NCBI RefSeq assembly: GCF_024380015.1
Contig: NZ_CP101508.1
Span: 1,860,902 to 1,924,901, forward strand
Reading direction: 5' to 3'
DNA length: 64,000 nt
DNA from: Photobacterium atrarenae
GTDB taxonomy: Bacteria > Pseudomonadota > Gammaproteobacteria > Enterobacterales > Vibrionaceae
Part shown: in pieces, positions 26,267 through 35,511 of the stretch
Numbering within the stretch: the first letter of the stretch is position 1
Layout: every line of letters begins with the position of its first letter
Position numbers and translations under genes: made by a program
The notes under the pieces: model-generated
Told to the model about the DNA's origin: nothing
What the model saw: only the letters and a program-made list of their open reading frames with translations
The model's database searches: none

Positions 26267-26779
26267 TTAATTATTGCTCAGCCGGGCCGGCCGAAGACAT
26301 AAATAATAAGCCCAGGCAATCAGAGTACATTGCAGCGGGGTGCGGATCAGCAGGTAAACCGGCCCCCATTGATGACCGCCCAGTCCGATGTAATTCACTG
26401 CCGCATAAATGTTTGCTGAAAAGAAAATCACAAACACGCCAATCGCCAGTTGCGCGGCACGTACCCGAAAGCGCGGTATCAACAGCCCGATGGCAATCAC
26501 CAACTCCAGCAATCCCGTGGCGTACACCAGCTCAAGACGCATCGGCAACCAGGGCGGCAGCATTTCTACCATGCCCTGTGTTTTCACGACATGCCCTAAG
26601 GCAAAGAAGAAGAACGTCAGGCTTAAGCCCAAAAAAGCCTGCTGTTGCCGGGCATGGGCAGCGCTCTGAGTCGAATCCCGCGCCGTTCCCTGTCCCTGAC
26701 GTTTTCTCCTGCTCAGCAATCCGGCAGCAATCAACATCGGGCCGGTGAGGAGCAGGAGAATGATCACTGGCGTGATCAT
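26267..26779 (-). CDS. DoxX-like integral membrane protein
   Basis: The 170-residue protein has about four hydrophobic segments and the DoxX-type pattern in the second half (LVYATGLLELVIAIGLLIP, with a conserved G-x-x-E in the second helix). An Arg-rich loop follows the first helix. Its ATG at 26779 overlaps the stop of the upstream SDR gene as ATGA, so the two are translated together. DoxX-family proteins are small membrane proteins, some linked to redox or thiol metabolism. A specific role here cannot be given. The paired AraC regulator suggests an inducible stress or detoxification unit. Confidence 0.75.
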   Translation of the reverse strand: MITPVIILLLLTGPMLIAAGLLSRRKRQGQGTARDSTQSAAHARQQQAFLGLSLTFFFFALGHVVKTQGMVEMLPPWLPMRLELVYATGLLELVIAIGLLIPRFRVRAAQLAIGVFVIFFSANIYAAVNYIGLGGHQWGPVYLLIRTPLQCTLIAWAYYLCLRPARLSNN

Positions 26780-27645
26780 CCGAATGCCTCCCGGTCCGCA
26801 TAAATCCGTTTCGGAACCCAACCGAGTGTTGCTTCTGCTTTTTGGCTGGAAAAACGCTGCTTTAATCTATATCCCTCGGTCCAGTCCCCATAGATTGCGC
26901 GCCACTGTTTGTCGGCATGAGTCAGGACTGGCCCTTCAGCAAGCGATTGAGCCAGGGTTTCCACACGCACTGCCGGATCGCCGACGCCGATATACTCTTC
27001 TCCGGCCATGCCTTTTTCCAGCACCAGCCGATACAACTCGGCCAGATTACACCGCTCCACCAACGACCAGGTCAGTGATAGCGACGTAGGGACCGTCGGT
27101 TGCCCATTGCGTTCCAGCTCCATCAGCATGATTGGCGGGACATACTGCTCTTCGACACCAATCACATTGGCCGGACTGACAACCCGCAGATCAATGTTCG
27201 GCTGCGCCGCCAGCCATGACCCGTTGTCATTCATCCATTGAAACGTATCGATGGACCGGCGCTCAGACTGCTCGGTGATCACTTGTTCATGATCGCCGTA
27301 AGTCCAGCATCCGTTGGTATAGAGCACAATTAAAGGGGTGTTCCGCGTTGTTGCATGTGACGCTAATGCCTGCACAAAGCAGCGATCTTCAGTTGCCATA
27401 CTTTCCTCAAAGCCGCAAGCAGTATGGATCACAGCATCAACCTGCTCAAGATGCGCCGACCACAATTCAGGTTCTGCAATGTTGCCGTTCACCGGCAAGC
27501 ACCCGGTGGCGGCCGCCTTTTGCGCACTGGCTGATGAGCGGCACAAGGCGAGTACCTGATACCCATGTTGCTGAAGTTCTTCGGCCACTGCACTGCCGAC
27601 ATAGCCGGTGGCCCCGGTTAGAAAAACGGTTGTGATTTGGCTCAT
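26776..27645 (-). CDS. NAD(P)-binding SDR/epimerase-family oxidoreductase
   Basis: The 289-residue protein is an extended/atypical short-chain dehydrogenase with the nucleotide-binding motif FLTGATGYVGSAVAEEL near the N-terminus and LYTNGCWTYG in the middle, in place of the usual YxxxK neighbourhood. I start it at the ATG at 27645, which has GGGAGAG upstream; the in-frame ATG further up sits before this ribosome site. It is coupled to the DoxX gene and follows an AraC-type regulator in the same direction. The substrate is unknown. Confidence 0.82.
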   Translation of the reverse strand: MSQITTVFLTGATGYVGSAVAEELQQHGYQVLALCRSSASAQKAAATGCLPVNGNIAEPELWSAHLEQVDAVIHTACGFEESMATEDRCFVQALASHATTRNTPLIVLYTNGCWTYGDHEQVITEQSERRSIDTFQWMNDNGSWLAAQPNIDLRVVSPANVIGVEEQYVPPIMLMELERNGQPTVPTSLSLTWSLVERCNLAELYRLVLEKGMAGEEYIGVGDPAVRVETLAQSLAEGPVLTHADKQWRAIYGDWTEGYRLKQRFSSQKAEATLGWVPKRIYADREAFG

Positions 27646-27716
27646 AACTCTCTCCCTGACGTTGTTTTCCTTCAACTTACGGACATTAACCTGTCAGGAA
27701 AAGGCATCTGCTAAAC

Positions 27717-28694
27717 TTACCGACTGATCATCGATAGCGCCGGATGAATCGTCGATTTTTCGGGTCCACTCCCCTGCGCGGCCAACCGGTATTGCTTCGG
27801 TGTGCTCTGGTGAAATTGCTTGAAGTTTCGGATCAGCACATCACTGGACTGAAAACCGCAGTATTGCGCAATTTGCTGAACCGAGTCGGAGGTCGTTACC
27901 AGGCGTTCGGCAGCGACAAAGCAACGCCATTGCCGCAGAAACTGGAGCGGCGCCGTCCCGGCAACACGTTTAAAGCGCTCAGCAAAGGACGAGCGCGACA
28001 ACGCCGCGAGACTCGCCAGCTCCTCGACCGTCCACTCTCTGGCAAAATTATCCTGGATTGCCAGAATAACACGCGCCAGATGCCGATCATGCAGCGCACG
28101 CAGCCAGCTCGGATTAATCGCCAGTGTATTCAGCCCCCGCAGCATTTCGAGAAAAAACAGCTCCAGCAAGTGCTTCATCGCCAGATCATGCCCGGCGTCC
28201 TGCTGCAGATTTTCCTGGTAAATCCAGGTCAGATAGTTCTCCAACCGATCTCCGGGATCGATATCAACCACGATGGTATTCGGCATCCCGCCAATCTTGG
28301 GATCCTGCCCCCAGTGCTGCACCATGGAAAAGCGGATATTGCCGCACATCAGCTGGCACGGGGCGCCATCCCCGCCAATGTTCATCTGCCGGATCGCTTC
28401 CGGCGTCTGATGATCAAACAGCTCACTGACCGACTGGCAAGGAACCCCGGGCTCACTCATGATGCGGTGTGCACACCCATAGGGCAACAGGATCACTTGT
28501 CCTGCCCGCAGGTGGATCGGTGCCTGCCCTTCAACTTCCACTACGCAGCGGCCCGAACGCAGATAGCTGAACGCCCCACAATCGAGCTGGGTTTCCGCCA
28601 TCCCCCACGGCTCGCGAAGCCCGACCTGGGCAAACACTTCCACCTGTGGTGAAAGATGGCGAATGAACTGACTCAAGGGATCTTGAAAATGCAT
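27717..28694 (-). CDS. AraC-family transcriptional regulator with N-terminal cupin domain
   Basis: The roughly 325-residue protein has a cupin-type sensor half (residues about 10-190, with PIHLRAGQVILLPYGCAHRI) and a C-terminal double HTH of the AraC/XylS type (from WTVEELASLAALSRSSFAERF to QIAQYCGFQSSDVLIRNFKQFH). Its class is common next to SDR and DoxX genes, which it probably controls; they lie 71 bp downstream. The start is uncertain: ATG at 28694 or the ATG at 28712, neither with a good ribosome site. Confidence 0.88.
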   Translation of the reverse strand: MHFQDPLSQFIRHLSPQVEVFAQVGLREPWGMAETQLDCGAFSYLRSGRCVVEVEGQAPIHLRAGQVILLPYGCAHRIMSEPGVPCQSVSELFDHQTPEAIRQMNIGGDGAPCQLMCGNIRFSMVQHWGQDPKIGGMPNTIVVDIDPGDRLENYLTWIYQENLQQDAGHDLAMKHLLELFFLEMLRGLNTLAINPSWLRALHDRHLARVILAIQDNFAREWTVEELASLAALSRSSFAERFKRVAGTAPLQFLRQWRCFVAAERLVTTSDSVQQIAQYCGFQSSDVLIRNFKQFHQSTPKQYRLAAQGSGPEKSTIHPALSMISR

Positions 28695-29004
28695 GATCAC
28701 AACCCATACCAAACAATGTGAATATTCAACGGCGAAAGCCGGGAAGCGTCAAGCCGGGACATGGGATCCTCAGCGCCCTGTCACAACTTCATGCTTTCTC
28801 ATCTGCTTCATGCCTGCTCACATACACCATGCCTTTTCACACCCTGCACGTGCTTTCCCAAACGATTCCCCACTGAACGCTCTATCACAAAAGAGTTATT
28901 CTTCCCGGGTTGCCACACACAGATTAGTGAAGCCCCTGTTTTTTTGTCATAATGGCGGTCACGCCAATTATGTATAAGCCGTTGACGACAAACAGGTACA
29001 CTTT

Positions 29005-30237
29005 ATGGGATGTTGTGATGTGCCAGGCCTGATGCCTGTAGAAGATGCCCTGACCAAAATCTTGGCAGAGGTAAAACCTTTAACGAAAACCCACACGGTT
29101 GCACTGGCCGATGCCATTGGACTGGTTATTGCGGAAGATATTCGCTCACCGATCAATGTCCCGCCTTTTGCCAACTCGGCCATGGATGGTTATGCCCTGC
29201 GCCATGCCGATCTCGAAAACACCGACACCCTGACCCAAGTCGGCAAGTCCTTCGCCGGTGCGCCGTTTGACGGCCACTGCGGCGAAGGCCAGTGCGTACG
29301 CATTATGACCGGCGCTGAAATTCCGGCCGGAGCCGACACTGTGGTGATGCAGGAAGAAACCGAGGCCGATGGCGATCAAATCCGTTTCCTGTCCCAGCCT
29401 AAGGTGCAGCAGAATATCCGCCCGATTGGCGATGATGTCTGCCAGGGCGATGTGGTCGTTGCCAAAGGCCACCGCCTGACCGCCCGTGAAATGCCGCTGT
29501 TGGCGTCGCTGGGCATCGCCACCATCACCGTTTTTCAGCGTCCGCGCGTGGCCTTCTTCTCCACCGGTGATGAACTGCGCCCGGTTGGCGAGCCACTCGA
29601 AGCCGGTCAAATCTATGACAGCAACCGCTACGGCATTCGTGCCCTGCTGGAGAAATTCGGCTGTGAGGTGATGGATCTGGGGATCATTCCGGATGAGCCG
29701 GATAAATTGCGCGACGCTTTCCAGCAATCCACGCAAGCCGATGTCGTGATCACCTCCGGCGGCGTCAGTGTCGGCGAAGCGGACTACACTAAGACGATCC
29801 TGGATGAGCAAGGCGAAATCGGTTTCTGGAAAATTGCCATCAAACCAGGCAAGCCGTTTGCCTTTGGCACCATCGGTAATACATGGTTCTGCGGCCTGCC
29901 GGGCAACCCGGTGTCAGCCATGCTGACACTCTACCAGCTGGTGCAGCCCATGCTGGCTAAACTGGGCGGACACAGCCAGTACCAGCCGCCGCAGCGCCTG
30001 AAAGCCAAGGCCACCACGGCCTTTAAAAAACAGCCGGGCCGAACCGACTTCCAGCGCGGGATCTACCAAGTCAATGCCGACGGACAACTTGAAGTCGCCA
30101 CCACCGGCAATCAGGGCTCTGGTGCATTCAGCTCGATGCATCTGGCGAACTGCTTCGTGGTTTTAGAACAGGCGCGCGGCCGGGTTGAGCCGGGCGAAGA
30201 TGTCACCATTGAGCTATTCAACCAAACGATGTACTAA
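29005..30237 (+). CDS. moeA: Molybdopterin molybdenumtransferase MoeA
   Basis: MoeA inserts molybdate into adenylylated molybdopterin to make Moco, the precursor of the bis-MGD cofactor used by NapA (encoded at 44.7 kb). The 410-residue protein has the family length (E. coli 411) and motifs: [10 protein letters not shown] near residue 55, [28 protein letters not shown] and the [20 protein letters not shown] pair of the MoeA/MogA catalytic domain. It precedes moeB by 30 bp in the same direction. Confidence 0.96.
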   Translation: MGCCDVPGLMPVEDALTKILAEVKPLTKTHTVALADAIGLVIAEDIRSPINVPPFANSAMDGYALRHADLENTDTLTQVGKSFAGAPFDGHCGEGQCVRIMTGAEIPAGADTVVMQEETEADGDQIRFLSQPKVQQNIRPIGDDVCQGDVVVAKGHRLTAREMPLLASLGIATITVFQRPRVAFFSTGDELRPVGEPLEAGQIYDSNRYGIRALLEKFGCEVMDLGIIPDEPDKLRDAFQQSTQADVVITSGGVSVGEADYTKTILDEQGEIGFWKIAIKPGKPFAFGTIGNTWFCGLPGNPVSAMLTLYQLVQPMLAKLGGHSQYQPPQRLKAKATTAFKKQPGRTDFQRGIYQVNADGQLEVATTGNQGSGAFSSMHLANCFVVLEQARGRVEPGEDVTIELFNQTMY

Positions 30238-30267
30238 ACGGCCCCAACGCATAGACAGGAAAACACT

Positions 30268-31014
30268 GTGGTAGAACTTAGCGACGCAGAAATGCTGCGT
30301 TACAACCGCCAGATCATCCTGCGCCAGTTCGATTTTGACGGCCAGGAAGCACTGAAGGCATCGTCCATGCTGATCCTCGGTGCTGGCGGCCTCGGCTGTG
30401 CCTCGACGCAATATCTCGCCGCAGCCGGGGTCGGCAAGCTGACCTTAATTGATGACGACAAGGTCGAAGTGTCGAACCTGCAACGCCAGGTGCTGCACAA
30501 CGACGCCACAGTCGACCTGCTCAAGGTGGATTCGGCACAGAGAGCCCTGCAGACCATCAACCCCAATACCCGGGTAGACACCCTGGCCCGCCGTCTCGAC
30601 GACAGCGAACTGCTGCCGTTGATCGCGCAGCACAGTCTGGTACTCGATTGCAGCGATAATGTCGAGACCCGCAACCAGCTCAACCGCTTGTGCCACCAGA
30701 GCCGGACCCCCCTGATCTCAGGTGCGGCCATTCGGATGGAAGGGCAAATCAGCGTTTATACCTATCAGGACGACGAGCCGTGTTATCAGTGCCTCAGCGC
30801 TCTGTTCGGCCAGCAGGCCCTGAGCTGTGTGGAAGCCGGGATCATGTCGCCGGTAGTGGGGATTGTTGGCGCCGTGCAGGCCATGGAAGCGATTAAAGTG
30901 GTCGCCGGGATGGGCCAGCCGCTGAGCGGAAAAATCCTGATGCTGGATGCCATGACCATGAGCTGGCGGGAAATGAAGCTGAGCAAGCAACCAAGTTGCC
31001 CGGTGTGCGGCTGA
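30268..31014 (+). CDS. moeB: Molybdopterin-synthase adenylyltransferase MoeB
   Basis: MoeB adenylates the C-terminus of MoaD so it can be sulfurated. The 248-residue protein is a ThiF/E1-like enzyme with GAGGLGCAS as the nucleotide-binding loop, LQRQVLH, and two zinc-binding cysteine pairs (CYQCL and the C-terminal CPVCG). It starts at a GTG with AGGA upstream. The moeA-moeB pair is a normal two-gene operon ended by the hairpin at 31068-31098. Confidence 0.95.
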   Translation: MVELSDAEMLRYNRQIILRQFDFDGQEALKASSMLILGAGGLGCASTQYLAAAGVGKLTLIDDDKVEVSNLQRQVLHNDATVDLLKVDSAQRALQTINPNTRVDTLARRLDDSELLPLIAQHSLVLDCSDNVETRNQLNRLCHQSRTPLISGAAIRMEGQISVYTYQDDEPCYQCLSALFGQQALSCVEAGIMSPVVGIVGAVQAMEAIKVVAGMGQPLSGKILMLDAMTMSWREMKLSKQPSCPVCG

Positions 31015-31067
31015 CCATGTGCTGCGAATTCCATAACGAGCTCGCAACCGCCTGGTTCAGATAAAGC

Positions 31068-31098
31068 AAAGCCGGTCAAGAAGACCGGCTTTCTTTTT
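31068..31098 (+). terminator. Intrinsic terminator of moeA-moeB
   Basis: AAGCCGGTC (31069-31077) pairs with GACCGGCTT (31083-31091), followed by TTCTTTTT. It starts about 55 bp after moeB. Confidence 0.88.
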
Positions 31099-31152
31099 GA
31101 GGACAGGATTTAAATCGCACCGGGATTCGAGAGCTCTCCGATGACGTTTCAA

Positions 31153-31992
31153 TTAGTTGTCGTTAAGACGGATCCCTTCGCGCTCAATGATGATCAGCCC
31201 TTTCTTGTACAGACCACCAATCGTTCTCTTGAACGTGGCCTTACTGGTGCGGAACTCTTTAAAGATCGCTTCCGGCGAAGATTTGTCGCTCAGTGGGACA
31301 AACCCGCCCTTGCGCTCCAGCGTGGTCAGAATTTTATCGGCCAGATCATCCACCTTGGCCCGGCCGGCTTTTTGCAGGGACAGATTGATTTTGCCGTCCG
31401 GACGGATTTCCTTGATAAAGGCTTTGAGCTTTTTACCCGGGAACAGTTTGCCGAAAGCTTCGGTGCGGAAAATCAAGCCCCAGTGCTGATCTTCGATCAC
31501 CGCTTTGTAACCCAAATCAGTTACTTCCGCGATCTGGATCTGGACTTCCTGACCAACCTTATAGTTGGCCGGGGTTTTATCCAGGAAGCGGTTAAATTTA
31601 GTTGAGCCGACAATCCGGCCGGAAGCTTTGTCGGTATATACCCGAACCATGATGTCCTGGCCTTCTTCCAGGCGACGGCGCTGCTCACTGAACGGCACCA
31701 ACAGATCTTTTTTCAAACCCCAATCGACAAAGGCACCCACCCCGCAGATTCCCACCACCCGCAGCAGTGCAAAATCTCCAACCACAGCCAGCGGACGCTC
31801 CGTGGTCGCGATCACGTCATCTTCAGAATCAAAATAAATAAAGACTTCAATTTCATCGCCCAGCTCAGTGCCGGCCGGAACATCCGATTTCGGCAACAGA
31901 ATATTGCCAAAGTCTTCACCACCATCAAGGAATACGCCAAAATCTACCAGTTTGACGACCTCTAACGTGTTGTATTGTCCAATTTTAATCAT
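31153..31992 (-). CDS. cvfB: S1-type RNA-binding protein of the CvfB/YitL family
   Basis: The 279-residue protein is built of successive S1/OB-type domains (IGQYNTLEVVKLVDFGVFLDG at the start, further S1-like units to about residue 220) and a C-terminal winged-helix-like segment (SPEAIFKEFRTSKATFKRTI), as in CvfB of Staphylococcus and its widespread Gram-negative relatives. CvfB affects virulence gene expression in S. aureus; in Vibrionaceae the role is not established. It converges on moeB and is a single-gene unit. Confidence 0.88.
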   Translation of the reverse strand: MIKIGQYNTLEVVKLVDFGVFLDGGEDFGNILLPKSDVPAGTELGDEIEVFIYFDSEDDVIATTERPLAVVGDFALLRVVGICGVGAFVDWGLKKDLLVPFSEQRRRLEEGQDIMVRVYTDKASGRIVGSTKFNRFLDKTPANYKVGQEVQIQIAEVTDLGYKAVIEDQHWGLIFRTEAFGKLFPGKKLKAFIKEIRPDGKINLSLQKAGRAKVDDLADKILTTLERKGGFVPLSDKSSPEAIFKEFRTSKATFKRTIGGLYKKGLIIIEREGIRLNDN

Positions 31993-32302
31993 CTGTTCGA
32001 CACTCTCTGGGTATATAAAAACGAACCAGGCTGCCTGCCTGTCTGGCCGCTGACAATCGTTGCAGCCATCATTATCGATTGTAGGCGGCGCATTATACGT
32101 GATGTTGCTGCAACACGCCTCGCCTATCGACAGTTATTTGTTTGTTTTTCCGGCTAACGAAGCCCCATACTGGGCTATACAATAAGATTAAGCGATTAAT
32201 CTTACGAAAAATCACCCGGCCAATGACATTTGTATCAAAAGTGAGTGATAATCTGCATCATCATCTTTTCCATCATTAATCCGTAAGAGGTCTTAAAGCA
32301 TA
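31993..32302. promoter_or_regulatory. 310-bp divergent promoter region between cvfB and the unknown membrane protein gene
   Basis: No gene is seen in this gap. It must contain the promoters of two divergent genes. The GCATTATACG stretch near 32090 is promoter-like, but I cannot assign it with confidence. Confidence 0.4.
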
Positions 32303-33646
32303 GTGATCACTGTTGAAAAAAAAGACGGCCATAAAATAAAAATCTCCCACGTCATTCAAGAAACCACCAATCGACAGCTTGATCTCTATCTCTTCGTCCC
32401 CGGCGAGCTGGGCCTGAACCCCAATATCCTCTCTGAAGATGAGTTTTACCATAATGCCCTGCTTGGCAAACGAACCTATTACAGTGACGTTAACCATCTG
32501 CCGCTGGTTCACAGCCGACTCGCCAGCCGGGGGAAACTCTCTACCGAACAATACCGCTTAAGCCTGAGCCTATACGCCTACCAGTATGCCCTGGCGCTGG
32601 AGGAAACCGTCCACCAGCTGCTGGATGACAAGGTAGAGCGTACCCTGGCGGAAGTCAGTGAAGTCGCAGAGCTGGCCGTGCGGATCTTAAAGCGGTTACG
32701 CCGGAATGTGCCAAGCGATAAAAAACTGCACAAATACTACGAAAACATTGATAACTACCTGTCCTGGTATACCGAGCAGCGTTGTCTGGAACTTATTGCT
32801 CACCTGCCACGCAGCAACGATTATCCGGCAATCAAAACGATGCTGATTGAGATCTGTGAAAACGAAGCGGAACATCGCCTGAAACACAACTACAACTCCA
32901 GTCGAGCCACCCAGGATCCGACCAGGATGTCGAACAAAATGCGGCTGCTACGTCGCCTGATCGAATACCCGGTAACCATCAAAGAAACGACCATGGAACT
33001 GGGCAAAAACACCCAGAGAATTGTGACCGGGTTTGCTGCCGGGTTTGTGATGATTTTTGTCACCCTGATGTTGATCAAGGCACGCGGGGTACTGGGCGAC
33101 ATTACCGCCTCCTTCATTCTGGTACTGTCGTTTATCTACGCGGCGCGAGAAGTATTTAAAGATGATCTAAAAACCGTGTTGTGGCGCTGGGTGCGTAAAG
33201 GCAAGCCGAAGTGGCGCAAACAATTTGTTAATGCCAGCTCAGGCCGCTTGATCGGCCGTCAGCTCGAATGGCTGGAATACACCAGCTACGACAGGCTCGA
33301 CAATGACATAAAGAAGAAACGCAAGCACAAGGTCTCCCAACGGGAAGAGACCATTCTGCACTATAAAAGTACCACCCGGATGTCGACGACTAAGTTCCTG
33401 ACCGGTTACGAGCAGAGCCGCGAGTCGCTCCTGCTGGATCTGCGGGTGATCGCCAAGCTGATGGAAAAAGGCTCGCAGCGGGTCTACCAGCTCAAAGACG
33501 GTCAAGTTTCGAAAGAGTCGGTTGAAAAGCGCCACCTGATCAACCTGATCACCAAAGAGACTGATGAAGATATGACGGTTCGGATCCAACGCTGGAAAAT
33601 CATTGTTAACCGTTCCAAAATTGTCGATATCGAAGCAGTAGATTAA
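32303..33646 (+). CDS. Hypothetical two-TM membrane protein of unknown function
   Basis: The 447-residue protein has a large soluble N-terminal part (1-235), two close membrane segments at about 240-258 and 265-281 separated by a short GVLGD loop, and a basic C-terminal cytoplasmic part (282-447, with KKKRKHK near residue 336). Both large parts should face the cytoplasm. No enzymatic motif is recognised. It starts at GTG with AAGAGG somewhat far upstream. It stands alone between cvfB and selO. Codon use matches the surrounding housekeeping genes, so it is probably an old resident gene. Confidence 0.75.
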   Translation: MITVEKKDGHKIKISHVIQETTNRQLDLYLFVPGELGLNPNILSEDEFYHNALLGKRTYYSDVNHLPLVHSRLASRGKLSTEQYRLSLSLYAYQYALALEETVHQLLDDKVERTLAEVSEVAELAVRILKRLRRNVPSDKKLHKYYENIDNYLSWYTEQRCLELIAHLPRSNDYPAIKTMLIEICENEAEHRLKHNYNSSRATQDPTRMSNKMRLLRRLIEYPVTIKETTMELGKNTQRIVTGFAAGFVMIFVTLMLIKARGVLGDITASFILVLSFIYAAREVFKDDLKTVLWRWVRKGKPKWRKQFVNASSGRLIGRQLEWLEYTSYDRLDNDIKKKRKHKVSQREETILHYKSTTRMSTTKFLTGYEQSRESLLLDLRVIAKLMEKGSQRVYQLKDGQVSKESVEKRHLINLITKETDEDMTVRIQRWKIIVNRSKIVDIEAVD

Positions 33647-33796
33647 CCATGGGGCGAACCGCTATGCTTACAAGAAGCCGGTTGGGCAGTCGCTGAGCAT
33701 GAAAACCCCTACTTTTTATCTCTTGTTAGCGGCCAATAACTTGCTACCCTGAGCCAACTTACCACCGCTCGATCCACTTTCGCTAAGGTCAGCTTG

Positions 33797-35290
33797 ATGC
33801 GCGCACTTTCAGAACTGGTTTTCCATAATACTTACAGTGAATTACCGAGTGACTTCGGTACCCGGGTCACGCCTCAGCCGCTGAGCGATCCTTGCTTAGT
33901 CAGTGTCAACCCGCAGGTTTGTGCGCTACTGGAGCTGGATCCGGCGGAGGCGCAAACGGATTATTTTGTCGATCTCTTCACCGGCAATGACGAGTTGGCC
34001 GGATTTGACCCGATTGCGATGAAATACACCGGCCACCAGTTCGGCCAGTATAACCCGGCCCTGGGGGACGGGCGCGGCCTGCTGATGGGCGAAGTGCTGA
34101 CCAGCCAAGGTAAAAAATGGGATATCCACCTGAAAGGCTCCGGAATGACGCCGTACTCCCGCCAGGGCGACGGGCGGGCAGTACTGCGCTCCAGTATCCG
34201 TGAATATCTTGCCAGTGCCGCCATGCACGGCCTGGGGATCCGCACCACCCATGCCCTGGCCGTTCTCAGCAGCGCCACACCGGTTTACCGGGAAAAAGTC
34301 GAGCGCGGTGCCACTTTGATCCGGGTGGCCGAGAGCCATCTTCGCTTCGGTCACTTCGAGTACCTGTTCTATACCGAGAAGCATGGCGAACTGAAATTGC
34401 TGGCGGATTACCTGATCCAACATCATTTCCCGGATCTGCTGACTGCGGAGCATATGCCGGCTCCCGCGCAACCAGATCGCTATGCCGCCATGTTCCACCG
34501 CATTGTCAGCCTGACCGCAGAGATGATCGCCGACTGGCAGTCGGTCGGATTTGCGCACGGGGTCATGAATACCGACAACATGTCCGTGCTTGGTCTGACT
34601 TTCGATTATGGCCCCTACAGCTTTCTTGATGACTATCAGCCGGGCTTTATTTGTAACCATTCCGACTACAGCGGCCGCTATGCCTTCAACCAGCAGCCGT
34701 CCATCGCCTTGTGGAATCTCTCGGCACTGGGTTATGCCCTGTCACCGCTGATTGAAAAAGAGCTCATTGATGAGGCGCTCAACACCTATCAGCCACAATT
34801 GCAGCAGCACTACAGCATCCAAATGCGCAACAAGCTCGGGTTGCAGGAACAGCTACCCCAGGACTCGCAGCTGTTCAGCGATATGTTTACCCTGCTGGCC
34901 AACCAAGCTGCGGATTACACCCTGTTTTTCCGTACCCTGTCGGAAATTCCGCACGATGAAATCGCGCAGAGTGCAAACCGGTTTGAATCTTTCTTCGGCT
35001 GCACCCAGGCCCTGTCAGCCTGGCTAGCGCAATATGCGGACCGGCTGGAGGCCGAACCACGGGATGACACGCAGCGGCTGGCCGCGATGAAAGCCGCCAA
35101 CCCGAAGTTTATCCTGAGGAATTATCTGGCCCAACAGGCGATTGACGCGGCTGAACAAGGCGACTTTACGATGATTGAACGGCTCATGAGCGTCCTGGCA
35201 GCACCGTTTGAAGAGCATCCGGATGATGCACATTTGGCTGATGTACCACCGCAATGGGGCAAAGAGCTGGAAATCAGCTGCTCATCTTAG
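33797..35290 (+). CDS. selO: Protein adenylyltransferase SelO (YdiU)
   Basis: SelO is a pseudokinase-fold enzyme that transfers AMP from ATP to Ser, Thr or Tyr of target proteins, linked to redox homeostasis. The 497-residue protein has the expected motifs GQYNPALGDGRGLLMGE, LKGSGMTPYSRQGDGRAVLR, SIREYLAS, GVMNTDNMS and TFDYGPYSFLDDY, and ends in SCSS like E. coli YdiU. I use the ATG at 33797 rather than the adjoining in-frame TTG. Confidence 0.95.
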   Translation: MRALSELVFHNTYSELPSDFGTRVTPQPLSDPCLVSVNPQVCALLELDPAEAQTDYFVDLFTGNDELAGFDPIAMKYTGHQFGQYNPALGDGRGLLMGEVLTSQGKKWDIHLKGSGMTPYSRQGDGRAVLRSSIREYLASAAMHGLGIRTTHALAVLSSATPVYREKVERGATLIRVAESHLRFGHFEYLFYTEKHGELKLLADYLIQHHFPDLLTAEHMPAPAQPDRYAAMFHRIVSLTAEMIADWQSVGFAHGVMNTDNMSVLGLTFDYGPYSFLDDYQPGFICNHSDYSGRYAFNQQPSIALWNLSALGYALSPLIEKELIDEALNTYQPQLQQHYSIQMRNKLGLQEQLPQDSQLFSDMFTLLANQAADYTLFFRTLSEIPHDEIAQSANRFESFFGCTQALSAWLAQYADRLEAEPRDDTQRLAAMKAANPKFILRNYLAQQAIDAAEQGDFTMIERLMSVLAAPFEEHPDDAHLADVPPQWGKELEISCSS

Positions 35291-35511
35291 CATCACGACC
35301 AGAAACCCCGGCCTGTCACAAACTGAGCTTATACCAACAACGATGTGCACATGTTCTGCGCACGCGGTTCAAGTAACACAATTTGCAACTAATAAAGGCG
35401 GGAATTCAGCAGAAAAAGTTAGCCATATCACAAGTTTGGTTTATTCCTGCGGTCATTTGGGCTATCTTAACGCGTCGTTATTTTTTGATATACCGAGATA
35501 GGCAACAAACT

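Noticed and set aside
26107..26748. Long plus-strand open frame (213 codons) through the folE leader and doxX gene
   Set aside because: It runs antisense through the DoxX gene, whose hydrophobic pattern and coupled start are convincing; the plus-strand translation has no domain and an odd composition.
28700..28715. Fifth TTGGTAT-type site near the AraC gene start
   Set aside because: Only one half-site (TTTGGTAT) is present and the other half does not match; the gene is outside the phn cluster.
35291..35511. TrpR operator or leader-peptide attenuator before the AroH-type gene
   Set aside because: I found no GTACTAGTT-type palindrome, no Trp-rich short leader frame and no terminator/antiterminator pair.
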